Assembly (NCBI RefSeq): GCF_001440475.1
Contig: NZ_LLYB01000068.1
Location: 24,874-57,531 of the forward strand
Direction of reading: 5' to 3'
Length of the DNA: 32,658 nt
Source: Bradyrhizobium lablabi
Lineage (GTDB): Bacteria > Pseudomonadota > Alphaproteobacteria > Rhizobiales > Xanthobacteraceae
Shown here: piece by piece, positions 1 to 9,032 of the stretch
How positions within the stretch are numbered: position 1 is the first letter of the stretch
Layout: each line of letters starts with the position of its first letter
The notes under the pieces: model-generated
Told to the model about the DNA's origin: nothing
Seen by the model: the letters and a program-made list of their open reading frames with translations, nothing else
Database searches by the model: none
Made by a program: the position numbers and the translations under genes

Positions 1-1790
1 CCGCCGACATGGCGGCCGTCGGCGGAGATCAAAATATCCGGCTGTGGCGCCCTCGCCGCCCACAGCGCGGCCGCCAGCACCAGCGCTACGCCTGACCAGC
101 GCAGCGGTGTGCGCAGCAGGCCGAGCAGGATAATGCCGAGGCTCGCCGCGATCAGCGGGCCGATGCCGAACGCCGGCACCCGGCCGACGGCGCCGGGCAG
201 CGCCGCGACCCATTGCGTTACCGCGATCATCCAGTCGATGCCGACGCCCATGAGCGCCCAGAACGGGCGGTCGAAGCCGAACGGCATCGCGACGAGGCCG
301 AGCAGCCCCGCCGGCATCACCAGCGCCGACACTACCGGCATCGCCGCGAGATTGGCGAGCACGCCATAGGGCGTGACCCGATGGAAGTGGAAGGCGGCGT
401 AAGGCGTGGTCGCGAGCCCCGCCACCAGCGAGGCCAGCAGCAGCATCGTGATCTCGCGGCCGCCCCACAGCGCCGCGCGGGCGGTTGCGGTGTGATCGGC
501 GGTCGCGAACAGGCGCGGCATGCCGATCTGCACCAGCGCCACCAGCCCGAGCGTGGCGGCAAACGACATCTGAAAACTCGGATGCACCAGTGCTTCCGGC
601 GCCACCGTCAGCACGATCAGGGCGGCGACCGCCAACGTGCGAAATGTAATCGCCCGGCGGTCGACCATGACCGCGATGAGGACCACGGCCGTCATGAAGA
701 ACGATCTTTGTGTGGCGACCTCGGCGCCGGACAGCAACAGATAGAACGCGGCGGCGACAAGCGCGGCTGCCGCCGACCATTTCTTGATGGCGTAGCCGAC
801 CGTGAGCACGGGGAATAGCGCGAGCAGCGCTCGCACCGCGAAGAACACGACGCCGGCGACAACGGCCATGTGATAGCCCGAGATCGACAGCACATGGCCG
901 AGGCCGGAGACGAACATCGCATCGTTCACCGGCGGCGAGATCGCATCGCGCCGCCCGGTCAACAGCGCCGTCGCAATGGCCCGCTTGTCGCCTTCCAGCG
1001 CGGTCCTGATCCGCGCGTCGATGGTGTCGCGCAGGCCCTGCATGAACGCGGAATAGCGCAGGCGCAGCCCGCCGGATTCCGGCGGCTCGGTGGTCTTGAT
1101 CGCGCCCATCACAAAGCCGGAGGCGCCGATGCCGGCGAAAAACATGTCGCGGCTGAAATCGTAGCTGCCCGGCCGCACTGGCGAAAGCGGCGGCAACAGC
1201 CGCGCCTTCAGTTCGACAAAACTGCCGACCGGCGGCGCCGTCCCCTTCTTCACCGACAGCCGCACGCGCTCGAGTTTTGTCGTCCCCCGTGCGCTCTCCA
1301 TGGTGACGACGCGCAGGACAAAACGGTCGGTGCGCTCGCGGATGTCACGCGTTTCGACAAAACCGGTCAGCGACACCGAAAACATCGGCCGCGCCAGCAC
1401 GCCATGCGCGACCCGTGCGGTCTTCCAGGTCGCGATTGCAAAACCTGCCGCGACGGCTGCGATCATCACTGCGACGGGAAAGAATTTCTGCCGCCGCAAC
1501 AGCACTGCCACCGCGCACAGCGCGACCGCCACGATGGCGGCGACCGACAGCGCGGGCTCGTGATCGGCGGCGAAGTAAAAAGCGATACCGGTTCCGAACG
1601 CCACCGGCACCCAGGGCAGCAGCCGCCCGGCGCCGGCTTCGGCGCGCGCCCATGCGCGCAGGGCCTCGATCAGCGGCGGCCAGAATGCGGGCCGCGACGG
1701 CAGAATGCCGCCGACCGGCACTGCTGCGCGCGGCGGCCAGGTCCCGGCGTAACCGCGCTTCCGGCCAGACGTCTCGCCCTGCTCCGCCAC
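1..1790 (-). CDS. comEC: ComEC/Rec2 family competence membrane protein (3' end lies outside the window)
   Basis: This is the N-terminal 596 residues of a ComEC/Rec2 protein, the inner-membrane channel family for single-stranded DNA uptake. The frame is open from a GTG at 1790 to the window edge. An in-frame TAG at 1800-1802 lies just upstream, so GTG 1790 is the earliest usable start. An N-terminal soluble or membrane part (residues about 50-290, DUF4131-like) is followed by the competence core, marked by the motif LSISGYHMAVVAG around residues 301-313 and by many hydrophobic segments. The last visible residues, ISADGRHVG, match the start of the C-terminal metallo-beta-lactamase-like part often found in alphaproteobacterial ComEC. 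Full-length relatives have roughly 700-800 residues, so the end is missing only because of the window. The gene points away from everything else here. The family assignment is firm. A role in natural transformation in this organism is not shown. Confidence 0.9.
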   Translation of the reverse strand, partial: MAEQGETSGRKRGYAGTWPPRAAVPVGGILPSRPAFWPPLIEALRAWARAEAGAGRLLPWVPVAFGTGIAFYFAADHEPALSVAAIVAVALCAVAVLLRRQKFFPVAVMIAAVAAGFAIATWKTARVAHGVLARPMFSVSLTGFVETRDIRERTDRFVLRVVTMESARGTTKLERVRLSVKKGTAPPVGSFVELKARLLPPLSPVRPGSYDFSRDMFFAGIGASGFVMGAIKTTEPPESGGLRLRYSAFMQGLRDTIDARIRTALEGDKRAIATALLTGRRDAISPPVNDAMFVSGLGHVLSISGYHMAVVAGVVFFAVRALLALFPVLTVGYAIKKWSAAAALVAAAFYLLLSGAEVATQRSFFMTAVVLIAVMVDRRAITFRTLAVAALIVLTVAPEALVHPSFQMSFAATLGLVALVQIGMPRLFATADHTATARAALWGGREITMLLLASLVAGLATTPYAAFHFHRVTPYGVLANLAAMPVVSALVMPAGLLGLVAMPFGFDRPFWALMGVGIDWMIAVTQWVAALPGAVGRVPAFGIGPLIAASLGIILLGLLRTPLRWSGVALVLAAALWAARAPQPDILISADGRHVG

Positions 1791-2021
1791 GCGTACACCC
1801 TACGATCTCGGGGAGACCGCAAGACTACCGGACGCTGCATCCAGGCTGCTAGCAGAACGGATGCAGAATCCTGAAGAAACGCACTGCCACTCCACAGGCG
1901 CCCAGCACGCGAGAAAGGCCTGCCAACCGCCGTGGAAAACCGTCGTTAAGTCAGCCCAACTGCATTTTCCGACTCGGCAGGACGTGCTCTCTGCAAATCG
2001 AGGCGGGTTGCGGGGTATGAT

Positions 2022-2162
2022 GTGAGCCAGTTTTCGTGCACCCTTCTGCTTGTGACGGCTCTGATGCTCACGGCATGCTTCGGAGTAGCGGCCTGGCGCC
2101 TCTCCGATGACACATCTGACATCACCGGAAGCGTTCCGCCGGCATTGATCGACCTACGCTAG
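2022..2162 (+). CDS. small putative lipoprotein, 46 residues
   Basis: A short frame starts with GTG 2022 and ends with TAG 2160-2162. Residues 7-18 are hydrophobic and run into L-T-A-C at residues 16-19, which fits a lipobox with Cys19 as the lipidated residue. The mature part would be only 28 residues and ends in the stretch DITGSVPPALIDLR. The N-terminus lacks the usual Lys or Arg, which weakens the signal-peptide reading. The Shine-Dalgarno is only modest: a GGCGGG about 15 bases upstream and a GGGG closer in. No other start codon is available in frame nearby. Function is unknown. It is followed by another small exported protein on the same strand. It could be a chance frame, hence the moderate confidence. 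Confidence 0.4.
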   Translation: MSQFSCTLLLVTALMLTACFGVAAWRLSDDTSDITGSVPPALIDLR

Positions 2163-2261
2163 AGATTCCCCGATATTCGGCGAGCAAGCTCGGCGTGCGC
2201 GTCGTTTCCCTGTACAGTCACCCGGCGTGGATCGAGCCAGGACCTTAAGGGAAATGCGGAC

Positions 2262-2519
2262 ATGAAACTTCCGGCCAGCCTTTCATTTGCCATTGCGCTG
2301 ACTGCCACGGTTTCCAGCGCAGAGGCCGCCGAGCAATGCCGCTTCATTGAGGCGCGTGCCGAGCGCGAGGCGTGCTATCAGCGCCAGGAGGCGGCACGCG
2401 TAGCCCGGCAAAAAACCCAAGAAGCCCAGCAGGCCGCACAGCAAAAGCCCTACGAACCCATGACGTCGGAGGATGCCCAGCTTGCCAGATCGCTGCGGAG
2501 CATTTGCCGCGGTTGCTAG
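2262..2519 (+). CDS. small exported protein of unknown function, 85 residues
   Basis: The frame begins MKLPASLSFAIALTATV, a clear Sec-type signal peptide (Lys at 2, hydrophobic core 4-18, likely cleavage after the AEA around residues 20-22). The mature part of about 62 residues carries four cysteines (EQCRF, EACYQ and a C-terminal CRGC) and a Glu/Gln/Ala-rich helix in the middle (residues about 40-62) that could form a short coiled coil. A purine-rich AAGGGAAA sits upstream of the ATG at 2262. I do not recognise a named family. The paired cysteines at both ends suggest a helical hairpin stabilised by disulfides in the periplasm, which is inference. Confidence 0.6.
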   Translation: MKLPASLSFAIALTATVSSAEAAEQCRFIEARAEREACYQRQEAARVARQKTQEAQQAAQQKPYEPMTSEDAQLARSLRSICRGC

Positions 2520-2806
2520 TGGGAAGAATCTGACGACGTGCTGTCGCGATAACGATGCCGCAGCGCCGAACAAATGCGAGATCGCGTGCGGCGTTCAAAT
2601 CAGCATCAGCATGGAGATCGCCGCCGCGAGAAAGTTCATTACGAACGCGTAATGAAAATGCATCTCCTTGCATAAGACGATTGCACCACGCGCTTATCAC
2701 AACTGAATCGCGCGGAATTCATTCGAACGATTTCGCGGATCAGCGATCATGCCCTTGCAGCATTCAGCAATGACGCTGGGTCTGTTCAAAACAGATAGGG
2801 AAGAAC

Positions 2807-3160
2807 ATGCTCAAGAAGCTATTCGGAGCAGCCGCAATGGCTGCCGTAGCCTGTGCCGTCGTTCCAGCCTACGCCGCGCAAACGACAGGCTGCAGCAGCG
2901 CGAACCTCGAGAAGACCGAATCCGCGACCGAAGCCATGGCCGATGGTCCGGGCAAGTTCACGGCAGAAAGGGAAGTCGCGCAGGCCCAGGAGGCCATGCT
3001 CGGCGGCAACATGCGTTCATGCGCGATGCACCTGTCCAGGGCGGAGCATGCGGACCACGCCCCCGATGGGGGCATGATGATCCACCGCCCGGCAGCGACC
3101 ACCCCTGAAGGCACATACCATTCGCAATGGAATTGGACACCGCTCAAGCCTGCGCTGTAG
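2807..3160 (+). CDS. exported protein of unknown function, 117 residues
   Basis: The start MLKKLFGAAAMAAVACAVV is a typical Sec signal peptide with an AYA cleavage site near residue 23, so the protein is expected in the periplasm. The mature part is Glu/Ala/Met-rich, with two cysteines (TGCSS and RSCAM) and several histidines and methionines toward the end (HLSRAEHADHAPDGGMMIH). This recalls small metal-binding periplasmic proteins, but the resemblance is only compositional. A GGGAAG ribosome site precedes the ATG. The gene ends 9 bases before a strong terminator stem that it shares with the convergent gene at 3227-3646. Function is unknown. Confidence 0.65.
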   Translation: MLKKLFGAAAMAAVACAVVPAYAAQTTGCSSANLEKTESATEAMADGPGKFTAEREVAQAQEAMLGGNMRSCAMHLSRAEHADHAPDGGMMIHRPAATTPEGTYHSQWNWTPLKPAL

Positions 3161-3169
3161 ATCTGACTA

Positions 3170-3200
3170 AAAGGGCCGATCGAGCGAGCATCGGCCCTTT
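3170..3200. terminator. bidirectional rho-independent terminator
   Basis: A perfect 11-bp stem (arms 3170-3180 and 3190-3200, AAAGGGCCGAT) with a 9-base loop lies between two convergent genes (stops at 3160 on plus and 3227 on minus). The arms begin in A and end in T on both strands, so it can work in both directions. Confidence 0.85.
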
Positions 3201-3226
3201 CAGCCGCTTGTGACGCTTGGCACTAA

Positions 3227-3646
3227 CTAGATGGCGTCCGCACGCGCCTCGATCAGCGGCGTCTTCGACGACACGTGATGGCTGACGATCTTCCAATCGC
3301 CGTCTTCGCGGACGATCACCCAGGTGATCTTCACGGTCAGCGGTTCGGCGCCCTCTTCCACGAAAAACGACGCCGTGCCGGCGACATTGATCAGGTCGGG
3401 AGCGGCCTGCGCGGTCCTGACGTCGGTGAATTGAACGGATGGCGACTGCCACCGCGGCAACCCATCGAAATAAGCGGCAATACCGTCGTTGCCGCGATAG
3501 AGGTTCGGATTCGAGCCGAAGAAGAAGGCATTTCGCGCGTAGAGCGACGCCAGCGCTTGAGCGTCCAGCTTGCTGAACGCCACCGCCCATCTACCCATGA
3601 TGCCGGAGACGATGTCGTCGGTCGCGCTGCGCTCGGACGTCCCCAT
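3227..3646 (-). CDS. NTF2-like / SgcJ-type protein, 139 residues
   Basis: The protein has the cone-shaped NTF2-like (SnoaL/DUF4440/SgcJ) pattern. An N-terminal helix (DDIVSGIMGRWAVAFSKLD) is followed by the motif ALASLYARNAFFFGSNP, a central YRGNDGIAAYFDGL, and a terminal strand pair ending in GDWKIVSHHVS. There is no signal peptide, so it is cytoplasmic. Family members bind small ligands or act as small isomerases or hydrolases, and no catalytic set can be assigned here. Its ATG lies 5 bases after the glnS stop on the same strand, so it is probably co-transcribed with glnS. The tight spacing need not mean a functional link to tRNA charging. Confidence 0.75.
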   Translation of the reverse strand: MGTSERSATDDIVSGIMGRWAVAFSKLDAQALASLYARNAFFFGSNPNLYRGNDGIAAYFDGLPRWQSPSVQFTDVRTAQAAPDLINVAGTASFFVEEGAEPLTVKITWVIVREDGDWKIVSHHVSSKTPLIEARADAI

Positions 3647-3651
3647 CGCCT

Positions 3652-5334
3652 TCAGCCCTTCCCGCCGACTTCCTTCGCAAAGGTGTCGCGCAGGCCGATG
3701 GTGCGGTTGAACACCGGCTTGCCCGGCGCGGAATCCTTGTCGCGCACGAAATAGCCCTGCCGCTCGAACTGCATCACCTCGCCGGAATTGTCTGCTGCGA
3801 CCGACGGCTCGATCCGGGCTTCGGGCAACACTTCCAGCGATTCCGGATTGAGGTCGGCGGCGAAGTTCGCCGCGCTCGGGCTCGGGTTCGCGAACAGCTG
3901 ATTGTAGACGCGGATTTCCGCCGGCACCGAATCCCTGGCCGACAGCCAGTGCATGGTGGCCTTGACCTTGCGTCCGTCGGGCGCGTTGCCGCCCTTGGTC
4001 GCGGGATCGTAGGTACAGCGCAGCTCAACCACCTCGCCCGCGTCGTTCTTGATGACGCCGGTGCATTTGACGAAATAGGCGTAGCGAAGACGCACCTCGT
4101 TGCCCGGCGACAGGCGGAAGAACTTTTTCGGCGGGTTCTCCATGAAGTCGTCGCGTTCGATATAGAGCTCGCGGCCGAACGAAATTTTCCGCGTACCCGC
4201 GGCCGGATCGTCAGGATGGTTGACGGCCTCGAGCTCCTCGACCTGGCCTTCCGGATAATTCTCGATCACCACCTTCAACGGCCGCAGCACTGCCATACGC
4301 CGCTGCGCCGATTTGTTGAGATGCTCGCGAATGCAGAATTCCAGCATGCCGACATCGACCACGCTGTTGGCTTTGGCGACGCCGATGCGCTTGACGAATT
4401 CGCGTACTGCTGCCGGCGGCACGCCGCGCCGCTTCAGGCCCGCAATGGTCGGCATGCGCGGGTCGTCCCAGCCGGAGACGTGGCCGTCCCGGACGAGCTG
4501 CGTCAACACGCGCTTGGACAGCAGCGTGTAGGTCAGGTTCAGCCGGGCGAACTCGTACTGCCGCGGCTTTGACGGCACCGGCAGTTTGTCCAGCAGCCAT
4601 TCATAGAGCGGCCGATGATCCTCGAACTCCAGCGTGCAGATCGAATGGGTGATGCCTTCGATGGCGTCCGACTGGCCGTGGGCGTAGTCATAGCTCGGAT
4701 AGATCGACCATTTGGTCCCGGTGCGCGGGTGCTCGGCATGCAGGATGCGGTAGAGCACGGGGTCGCGCAGGTTGATGTTGCCGGCGGCCATGTCGATCTT
4801 CGCCCGCAGCACCCGCGTGCCGTTCGGGAATTCGCCGGCCTTCATGCGACGGAAGAGGTCGAGGTTTTCCTCCACCGGGCGGTCGCGGAATGGCGAGTTC
4901 TTGCCGGGTTCCGTCAGCGTGCCGCGGTTGACGCGGATTTCCTCCTGCGACTGGTCGTCGACATAGGCATAGCCGGCCTTGATCAGGCCCTCCGCCCAGT
5001 CATAGAGCCGGTCGAAATAATCCGAGGCGTAGTAGAGGTCGGTTCCCCAGTCATAGCCGAGCCAGTGCACGTCGGCCTGGATGGAATCGATATATTCCTG
5101 CTCTTCCTTGGTCGGGTTGGTGTCGTCGAAGCGCAGATGGCACTTGCCGGCAAACTCCTGCGCGACGCCGAAATTCAGGGCAATCGACTTGGCATGGCCG
5201 ATGTGCAGGTAGCCGTTCGGCTCCGGCGGGAATCGGGTCACGATCCGGCTATGCTTGTTCGAGGTGAGATCGGCCTGGACGATGTCGCGGATGAAATCGC
5301 GCCCCGCCTCTGCCGCTACCGGTTCTGTGGTCAT
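3652..5334 (-). CDS. glnS: glutaminyl-tRNA synthetase
   Basis: This class I synthetase attaches glutamine to tRNA-Gln in the cytoplasm. The HIGH signature is intact at residues 44-47 within [16 protein letters not shown]. The second signature appears as LLSKRVL at about 271-277, the MSKR-type variant normal for GlnRS. The GlnRS-specific catalytic stretch ([19 protein letters not shown]) and the C-terminal beta-barrel anticodon-binding part follow. The length of 560 residues is normal for bacterial GlnRS (about 550). The ATG at 5334 gives the expected N-terminus. It is transcribed divergently from gltX with 143 bases between the starts and is followed closely by the NTF2-like gene. Most alphaproteobacteria make Gln-tRNA through GatCAB instead, so the presence of GlnRS is noteworthy. 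Confidence 0.97.
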   Translation of the reverse strand: MTTEPVAAEAGRDFIRDIVQADLTSNKHSRIVTRFPPEPNGYLHIGHAKSIALNFGVAQEFAGKCHLRFDDTNPTKEEQEYIDSIQADVHWLGYDWGTDLYYASDYFDRLYDWAEGLIKAGYAYVDDQSQEEIRVNRGTLTEPGKNSPFRDRPVEENLDLFRRMKAGEFPNGTRVLRAKIDMAAGNINLRDPVLYRILHAEHPRTGTKWSIYPSYDYAHGQSDAIEGITHSICTLEFEDHRPLYEWLLDKLPVPSKPRQYEFARLNLTYTLLSKRVLTQLVRDGHVSGWDDPRMPTIAGLKRRGVPPAAVREFVKRIGVAKANSVVDVGMLEFCIREHLNKSAQRRMAVLRPLKVVIENYPEGQVEELEAVNHPDDPAAGTRKISFGRELYIERDDFMENPPKKFFRLSPGNEVRLRYAYFVKCTGVIKNDAGEVVELRCTYDPATKGGNAPDGRKVKATMHWLSARDSVPAEIRVYNQLFANPSPSAANFAADLNPESLEVLPEARIEPSVAADNSGEVMQFERQGYFVRDKDSAPGKPVFNRTIGLRDTFAKEVGGKG

Positions 5335-5413
5335 CCTGAGTTCCTGTTAGGGATTGGCGAACCTTCTGCCAAATTCGCCCCTGTGAGCCAAGCCTACTTT
5401 GCGGTGGCGGAGG

Positions 5414-5442
5414 CTTTAGTTATGCACCGTTCCTGCTATACA
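5414..5442 (+). promoter_or_regulatory. possible sigma-70 promoter of gltX
   Basis: The hexamers CTTTAG (5414-5419) and TATACA (5437-5442) are 17 bases apart, about 35 bases before the gltX ATG. The -10 box is good. The -35 box matches only the CTT of the alphaproteobacterial CTTGAC consensus. Position between divergent genes supports it, but there is no experimental basis. Confidence 0.35.
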
Positions 5443-5477
5443 CCACCGCCAATTCCACACCCCTGTCCTGTCCGGTA

Positions 5478-6902
5478 ATGACTGAACCCGTCGTCACACG
5501 CTTCGCCCCCTCGCCCACCGGCTTCCTCCACATCGGGGGCGCCCGCACCGCGCTGTTCAACTGGCTCTATGCCAAAAAGCGCGGCGGCAAGATGCTGCTG
5601 CGGATCGAGGACACCGACCGCGAGCGGTCGACCGAGCCGGCCATTGCAGCCATTCTGGACGGGCTGAAATGGCTCGAGCTCGATTGGGACGACGACGTCA
5701 TCTACCAGTTCAGCCGCGCCGCCCGCCATCGCGAGGTGGCCGAGCAGCTGCTGGCCAGCGGCAAGGCTTACCGCTGCTACGCCACCGCGGAGGAGCTCAC
5801 CGCGATGCGCGAGAAGGCGCGTGCCGAGGGACGCACCCGCCTCTATGACGGAATGTGGCGGGACCGCGATCCGGCCGAGGCGCCGGCCGGCATGAAGCCG
5901 ACCATCCGCCTCAAGGCGCCGCAGACCGGCGAGACCGTGATCGAGGACCAGGTCCAGGGCCGCGTGGTCTGGCAGAATGAGAACCTCGACGATCTCGTGC
6001 TGCTGCGTGGCGACGGCAATCCGACCTACATGCTGGCTGTCGTGGTCGACGACCATGACATGGGCGTCACCCACGTCATCCGCGGCGACGACCATCTGAT
6101 CAACGCCGCGCGCCAGAAGCAGATCTACGATGCGCTCGGATGGGACATCCCGAACATGTCCCACATCCCGCTGATCCACGGGCCGGACGGTTCGAAGCTG
6201 TCGAAGCGCCATGGCGCGCTCGGCGTCGATGCCTACCGCGCCATGGGCTATCTGCCGGCGGCGCTGCGCAATTATCTGGTGCGGCTGGGCTGGAGCCATG
6301 GCGACCAGGAAATCTTCTCGACGCAGGAAATGATCGACGCCTTCGATCTGCCGGCGATCGGGCGCTCCGCGGCGCGGTTCGATTTCGCAAAACTGGAAAA
6401 CCTCAACGGGCATTACATCCGCCAGGCGGACGACCGCGCGCTGGTGGCCCAGTTCGAGAGCGTGCTCGACTACGTCCCCGAAGGGGCCGACCTCAAGGCG
6501 AAGCTCAACGACACCACACGCGCACAATTGCTGCGGGCGATGCCGAGCCTGAAGGAGCGCGCCAAGACGCTGATCGAGCTGATCTCGGGCGCCTATTTCA
6601 TCTTTGCCGACCGGCCGCTGCAGATCGAGCCGAAGGCCGCCGCCCTGCTGACCCCGGAGACGCGGGCCCTGATCGGAAAGCTGCGGGCCGCGCTGGAGAC
6701 GGTCACGGAATGGCGCGCCGAGACGACCGAAACCGCCATGCGGAATTTCGCGGAGCAGAACAATCTCAAGCTTGGCGCCGTCGCCCAGCCGCTCCGGGTA
6801 GCGCTGACCGGGCGCACGACTTCACCGGGTATTTTCGACGTTTTGGCCGTGCTGGGGCGGGAAGAATGCCTGGCCCGGCTCGCCGATCAGGCGGCCGGCT
6901 AG
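5478..6902 (+). CDS. gltX: glutamyl-tRNA synthetase
   Basis: This class I synthetase charges tRNA-Glu in the cytoplasm. The protein starts [20 protein letters not shown] with the HIGG form of the first signature at residues 18-21. The second signature, SKLSKRHG, is near residues 238-245. The adenylate-site motif [12 protein letters not shown] is present and the C-terminal helical anticodon-binding part is complete. At 474 residues the length is normal. The ATG has almost no Shine-Dalgarno (CCGGTA just upstream). It overlaps the TAA of a short upstream frame as TAATG, so translational coupling is possible. A separate GlnRS is encoded divergently, so this enzyme may not need to misacylate tRNA-Gln. 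gltA follows after 159 bases. Confidence 0.97.
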   Translation: MTEPVVTRFAPSPTGFLHIGGARTALFNWLYAKKRGGKMLLRIEDTDRERSTEPAIAAILDGLKWLELDWDDDVIYQFSRAARHREVAEQLLASGKAYRCYATAEELTAMREKARAEGRTRLYDGMWRDRDPAEAPAGMKPTIRLKAPQTGETVIEDQVQGRVVWQNENLDDLVLLRGDGNPTYMLAVVVDDHDMGVTHVIRGDDHLINAARQKQIYDALGWDIPNMSHIPLIHGPDGSKLSKRHGALGVDAYRAMGYLPAALRNYLVRLGWSHGDQEIFSTQEMIDAFDLPAIGRSAARFDFAKLENLNGHYIRQADDRALVAQFESVLDYVPEGADLKAKLNDTTRAQLLRAMPSLKERAKTLIELISGAYFIFADRPLQIEPKAAALLTPETRALIGKLRAALETVTEWRAETTETAMRNFAEQNNLKLGAVAQPLRVALTGRTTSPGIFDVLAVLGREECLARLADQAAG

Positions 6903-7061
6903 CCCCTACCTTATACGGGTTTCAGTCCATCTTGCGGTGCACAGGGCAATAAGCTAACCCATTTGCCGCCGCCTCTAGACAATCCGGCCTCCCTGTCCGT
7001 GCCCTAAAAAATGGCACCAGGGCGGCGCGGTTTTTCGTAACGATTTCATCGGGGATTCACG

Positions 7062-8366
7062 ATGGACGCAAAATCCAGCAACAAGACTGCAACGCTCACG
7101 GTAGGCAACAAGACCTACGATTTCCCGATCCTCAGCGGCACGGTAGGGCCGGATGTCATCGACATCGCCAAGCTCTATGCCCAGGCCGGGATGTTCACCT
7201 ATGACCCAGGTTTCACGTCCACCGGCAGCTGCCAGTCGAAGATCACCTATATCGACGGCGACGCCGGCGTGCTGGAATACCGCGGCTACCCGATCGAGCA
7301 GCTCGCCGAAAAGGGCGACTTCCTCGAGACCTGCTATCTGCTGCTTTACGGGGAGCTTCCGACCCCGGCGCAGAAGAAAGACTTCGACTACCGCGTGATC
7401 CATCACACCATGGTTCACGAGCAGATGGCGCGCTTCTTCCAGGGTTTCCGCCGCGACGCCCATCCGATGGCGATCATGGTCGCCGCCGTCGGCGCGCTCG
7501 CCGCGTTCTATCACGATAGCACCGACATCAACGATCCGAAGCAGCGCATGATCGCCTCGATGCGCATGATCGCGAAGGTTCCGACGCTGGCCGCGATGGC
7601 CTTCAAATACACCGTCGGCCAGCCCTTCATGTATCCGAAGAACTCGCTCTCCTTTGCCGAGAACTTCCTGCACATGTGCTTCGCGGTGCCCTGCGAGGAA
7701 TACAAGATCAATCCGGTGCTGGCTGACGCGCTCGACAAGATCTTCATCCTGCATGCCGACCACGAGCAGAACGCCTCGACCTCGACGGTCCGTATCGCCG
7801 GCTCTTCCGGTGCCAACCCGTTCGCCTGTATCGCCGCCGGCATCGCCTGCCTGTGGGGCCCGGCCCATGGCGGCGCCAACGAAGCCGCGCTCGCGATGCT
7901 CGCCGACATCGGTTCAGTCGACAAGATTCCGGAATTCATCGCGAAGGTGAAGGACAAGAACTCGGAAGTCCGCCTGATGGGCTTCGGTCACCGCGTCTAC
8001 AAGAACTACGATCCGCGCGCCAAGATCATGCAGAAGATGTGTCACGCCGTGCTGGCCGAGACCGGCCATGGCGACGACCCGATGCTGAAGGTGGCGCTGG
8101 AATTGGAAAAGATCGCGCTCTCCGATCAGTACTTCATCGACCGCAAGCTCTATCCGAATGTCGATTTCTATTCGGGCATCACGCTGAAGGCGATGGGCTT
8201 CCCGACCTCGATGTTCACCGTGCTGTTCGCGGTCGCCCGCACCGTCGGCTGGATCAGCCAGTGGAGCGAAATGATCGAGGACCCGCAGCAGAAGATCGGC
8301 CGTCCGCGCCAGCTCTACACCGGCGTCGCCCGCCGCGACTACGTCGCGATGGACAAGCGGAAGTAA
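7062..8366 (+). CDS. gltA: citrate synthase (type II, hexameric form)
   Basis: The enzyme condenses acetyl-CoA with oxaloacetate to citrate at the entry of the TCA cycle. All three catalytic regions are visible: the histidine in [13 protein letters not shown], the second histidine in [18 protein letters not shown], and the aspartate in [10 protein letters not shown]. The motif [14 protein letters not shown] and the N-terminal beta-strand domain ([15 protein letters not shown]) are typical of the 430-residue proteobacterial NADH-sensitive type. At 434 residues it is full length. The ATG at 7062 is preceded by CGGGGATT as a weak ribosome site. It is transcribed alone after gltX and closed by a strong terminator 38 bases downstream. 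In Bradyrhizobium-type genomes gltX and gltA are neighbours, so this pair is core. Confidence 0.97.
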   Translation: MDAKSSNKTATLTVGNKTYDFPILSGTVGPDVIDIAKLYAQAGMFTYDPGFTSTGSCQSKITYIDGDAGVLEYRGYPIEQLAEKGDFLETCYLLLYGELPTPAQKKDFDYRVIHHTMVHEQMARFFQGFRRDAHPMAIMVAAVGALAAFYHDSTDINDPKQRMIASMRMIAKVPTLAAMAFKYTVGQPFMYPKNSLSFAENFLHMCFAVPCEEYKINPVLADALDKIFILHADHEQNASTSTVRIAGSSGANPFACIAAGIACLWGPAHGGANEAALAMLADIGSVDKIPEFIAKVKDKNSEVRLMGFGHRVYKNYDPRAKIMQKMCHAVLAETGHGDDPMLKVALELEKIALSDQYFIDRKLYPNVDFYSGITLKAMGFPTSMFTVLFAVARTVGWISQWSEMIEDPQQKIGRPRQLYTGVARRDYVAMDKRK

Positions 8367-8666
8367 CAGGCGAAATCGTCGACGAGCTAACGGACCCAAA
8401 AGCATCCCGTCCAAAGATCAGAAATCTTTGGACGGGATTTTTCGTTTGCGGGAACGTGGCTTACGAGGATGATGCCGCCCCCCAAGGGGCCCAATCCACT
8501 TTCCGGATCATGCTCAACTGGTGCCCAGCTCCGGGATCTCATGGCCCGAATGGGCTCTTGCAAACGTCTCGCACCAGGATGCAAACTGTGAAGGCTGGAT
8601 AGGTGTCCACGTCTGCGGTTCTCGCGACTGCTAATTGCGATCGCGAACCAAAAGGAGGGTGACGCC
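8367..8666. other. intergenic stretch between gltA and the 60-residue protein
   Basis: Apart from the gltA terminator, no convincing gene is seen. The part 8443-8666 must carry the promoter for the following genes. I looked for a sigma-54 site (GG-N10-GC) there, as might be expected before a glutamine synthetase, and did not find a good one. A strong Shine-Dalgarno AAGGAGGG (8652-8659) closes the stretch. Confidence 0.5.
8404..8442 (+). terminator. rho-independent terminator of gltA
   Basis: A perfect 15-bp stem (arms 8404-8418 and 8424-8438) has a 5-base loop CAGAA, and a T run follows at 8438-8442. It lies 38 bases after the gltA stop and is among the clearest terminators in the window. 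Confidence 0.93.
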
Positions 8667-8849
8667 ATGCGAGAAATCGAAATCCACAATTATGCGCGGC
8701 AATTGCTGGAAGCACACGGCGCCAAAGCCATTGCGGAAGCCGCTCAGAATGCCATTGAGCTCGAAGCGAATGGCGATGTCGAAATGGCCAAAACCTGGCG
8801 GCATATCGAAGACGCCATGAAGATGATGCGAGGGCCGCACCAAAGCTGA
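8667..8849 (+). CDS. small helical protein of unknown function, 60 residues
   Basis: The frame has an excellent ribosome site (AAGGAGGG 7 bases before the ATG), which makes it a real gene despite its size. The protein MREIEIHNYARQLLEAHG... is almost entirely alpha-helical, charged, and lacks a signal peptide or membrane segment. The pattern of an N-terminal ARQLLEAHG helix, a second helix and a closing AKTWRHIEDAMKMM recalls short DUF6961-type proteins that pair an ARxLxxxHG-like helix with a tryptophan helix. This is a loose resemblance. It precedes the glutamine synthetase paralogue by 183 bases on the same strand and may share its transcript. Function is unknown. Confidence 0.65.
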   Translation: MREIEIHNYARQLLEAHGAKAIAEAAQNAIELEANGDVEMAKTWRHIEDAMKMMRGPHQS

Positions 8850-9032
8850 GGCCGCCGGCGCGCAGGCAAACGGGATTTGCGTGAACGCGACGTCGCCGTG
8901 CCGGATCGAAGCCGGCGCGGAAGTGGCGCTGCGGAGGGTTCGGCATGGACCAAAAATCCTCGGAAGCCATTTTGCCGAGGCCGGTCGGCAGCGTGCTCTT
9001 CAAGACATCCCTCACAGCTGAGGAGTGAAGCC

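Noticed and set aside
213..1874. Plus-strand open frames of 201 and 334 codons across the first 1.9 kb
   Set aside because: They are antisense to comEC, whose minus frame is open throughout and shows the family motif SISGYHM.
2595..2663. A 22-codon minus-strand frame (MHFHYAFVMNFLAAAISMLM...) that could be a tiny membrane peptide
   Set aside because: The GGAG before its ATG is too close to serve as a ribosome site, and without conservation data such a short frame cannot be supported.
5436..6527. A 363-codon minus-strand open frame inside gltX
   Set aside because: Antisense shadow of gltX; composition is typical of reverse-frame reading.
8443..8666. Search for a sigma-54 promoter upstream of the glutamine synthetase module
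   Set aside because: No GG-N10-GC element of acceptable quality was found; the nearest candidate (around 8862-8880) has a 12-base spacing.
8877..9032. 52-residue N-terminal extension of the glutamine synthetase from TTG 8877
   Set aside because: The ATG at 9033 has a GAGGAG ribosome site and gives the family length; the extension is Arg/Gly-rich and unlike the family.
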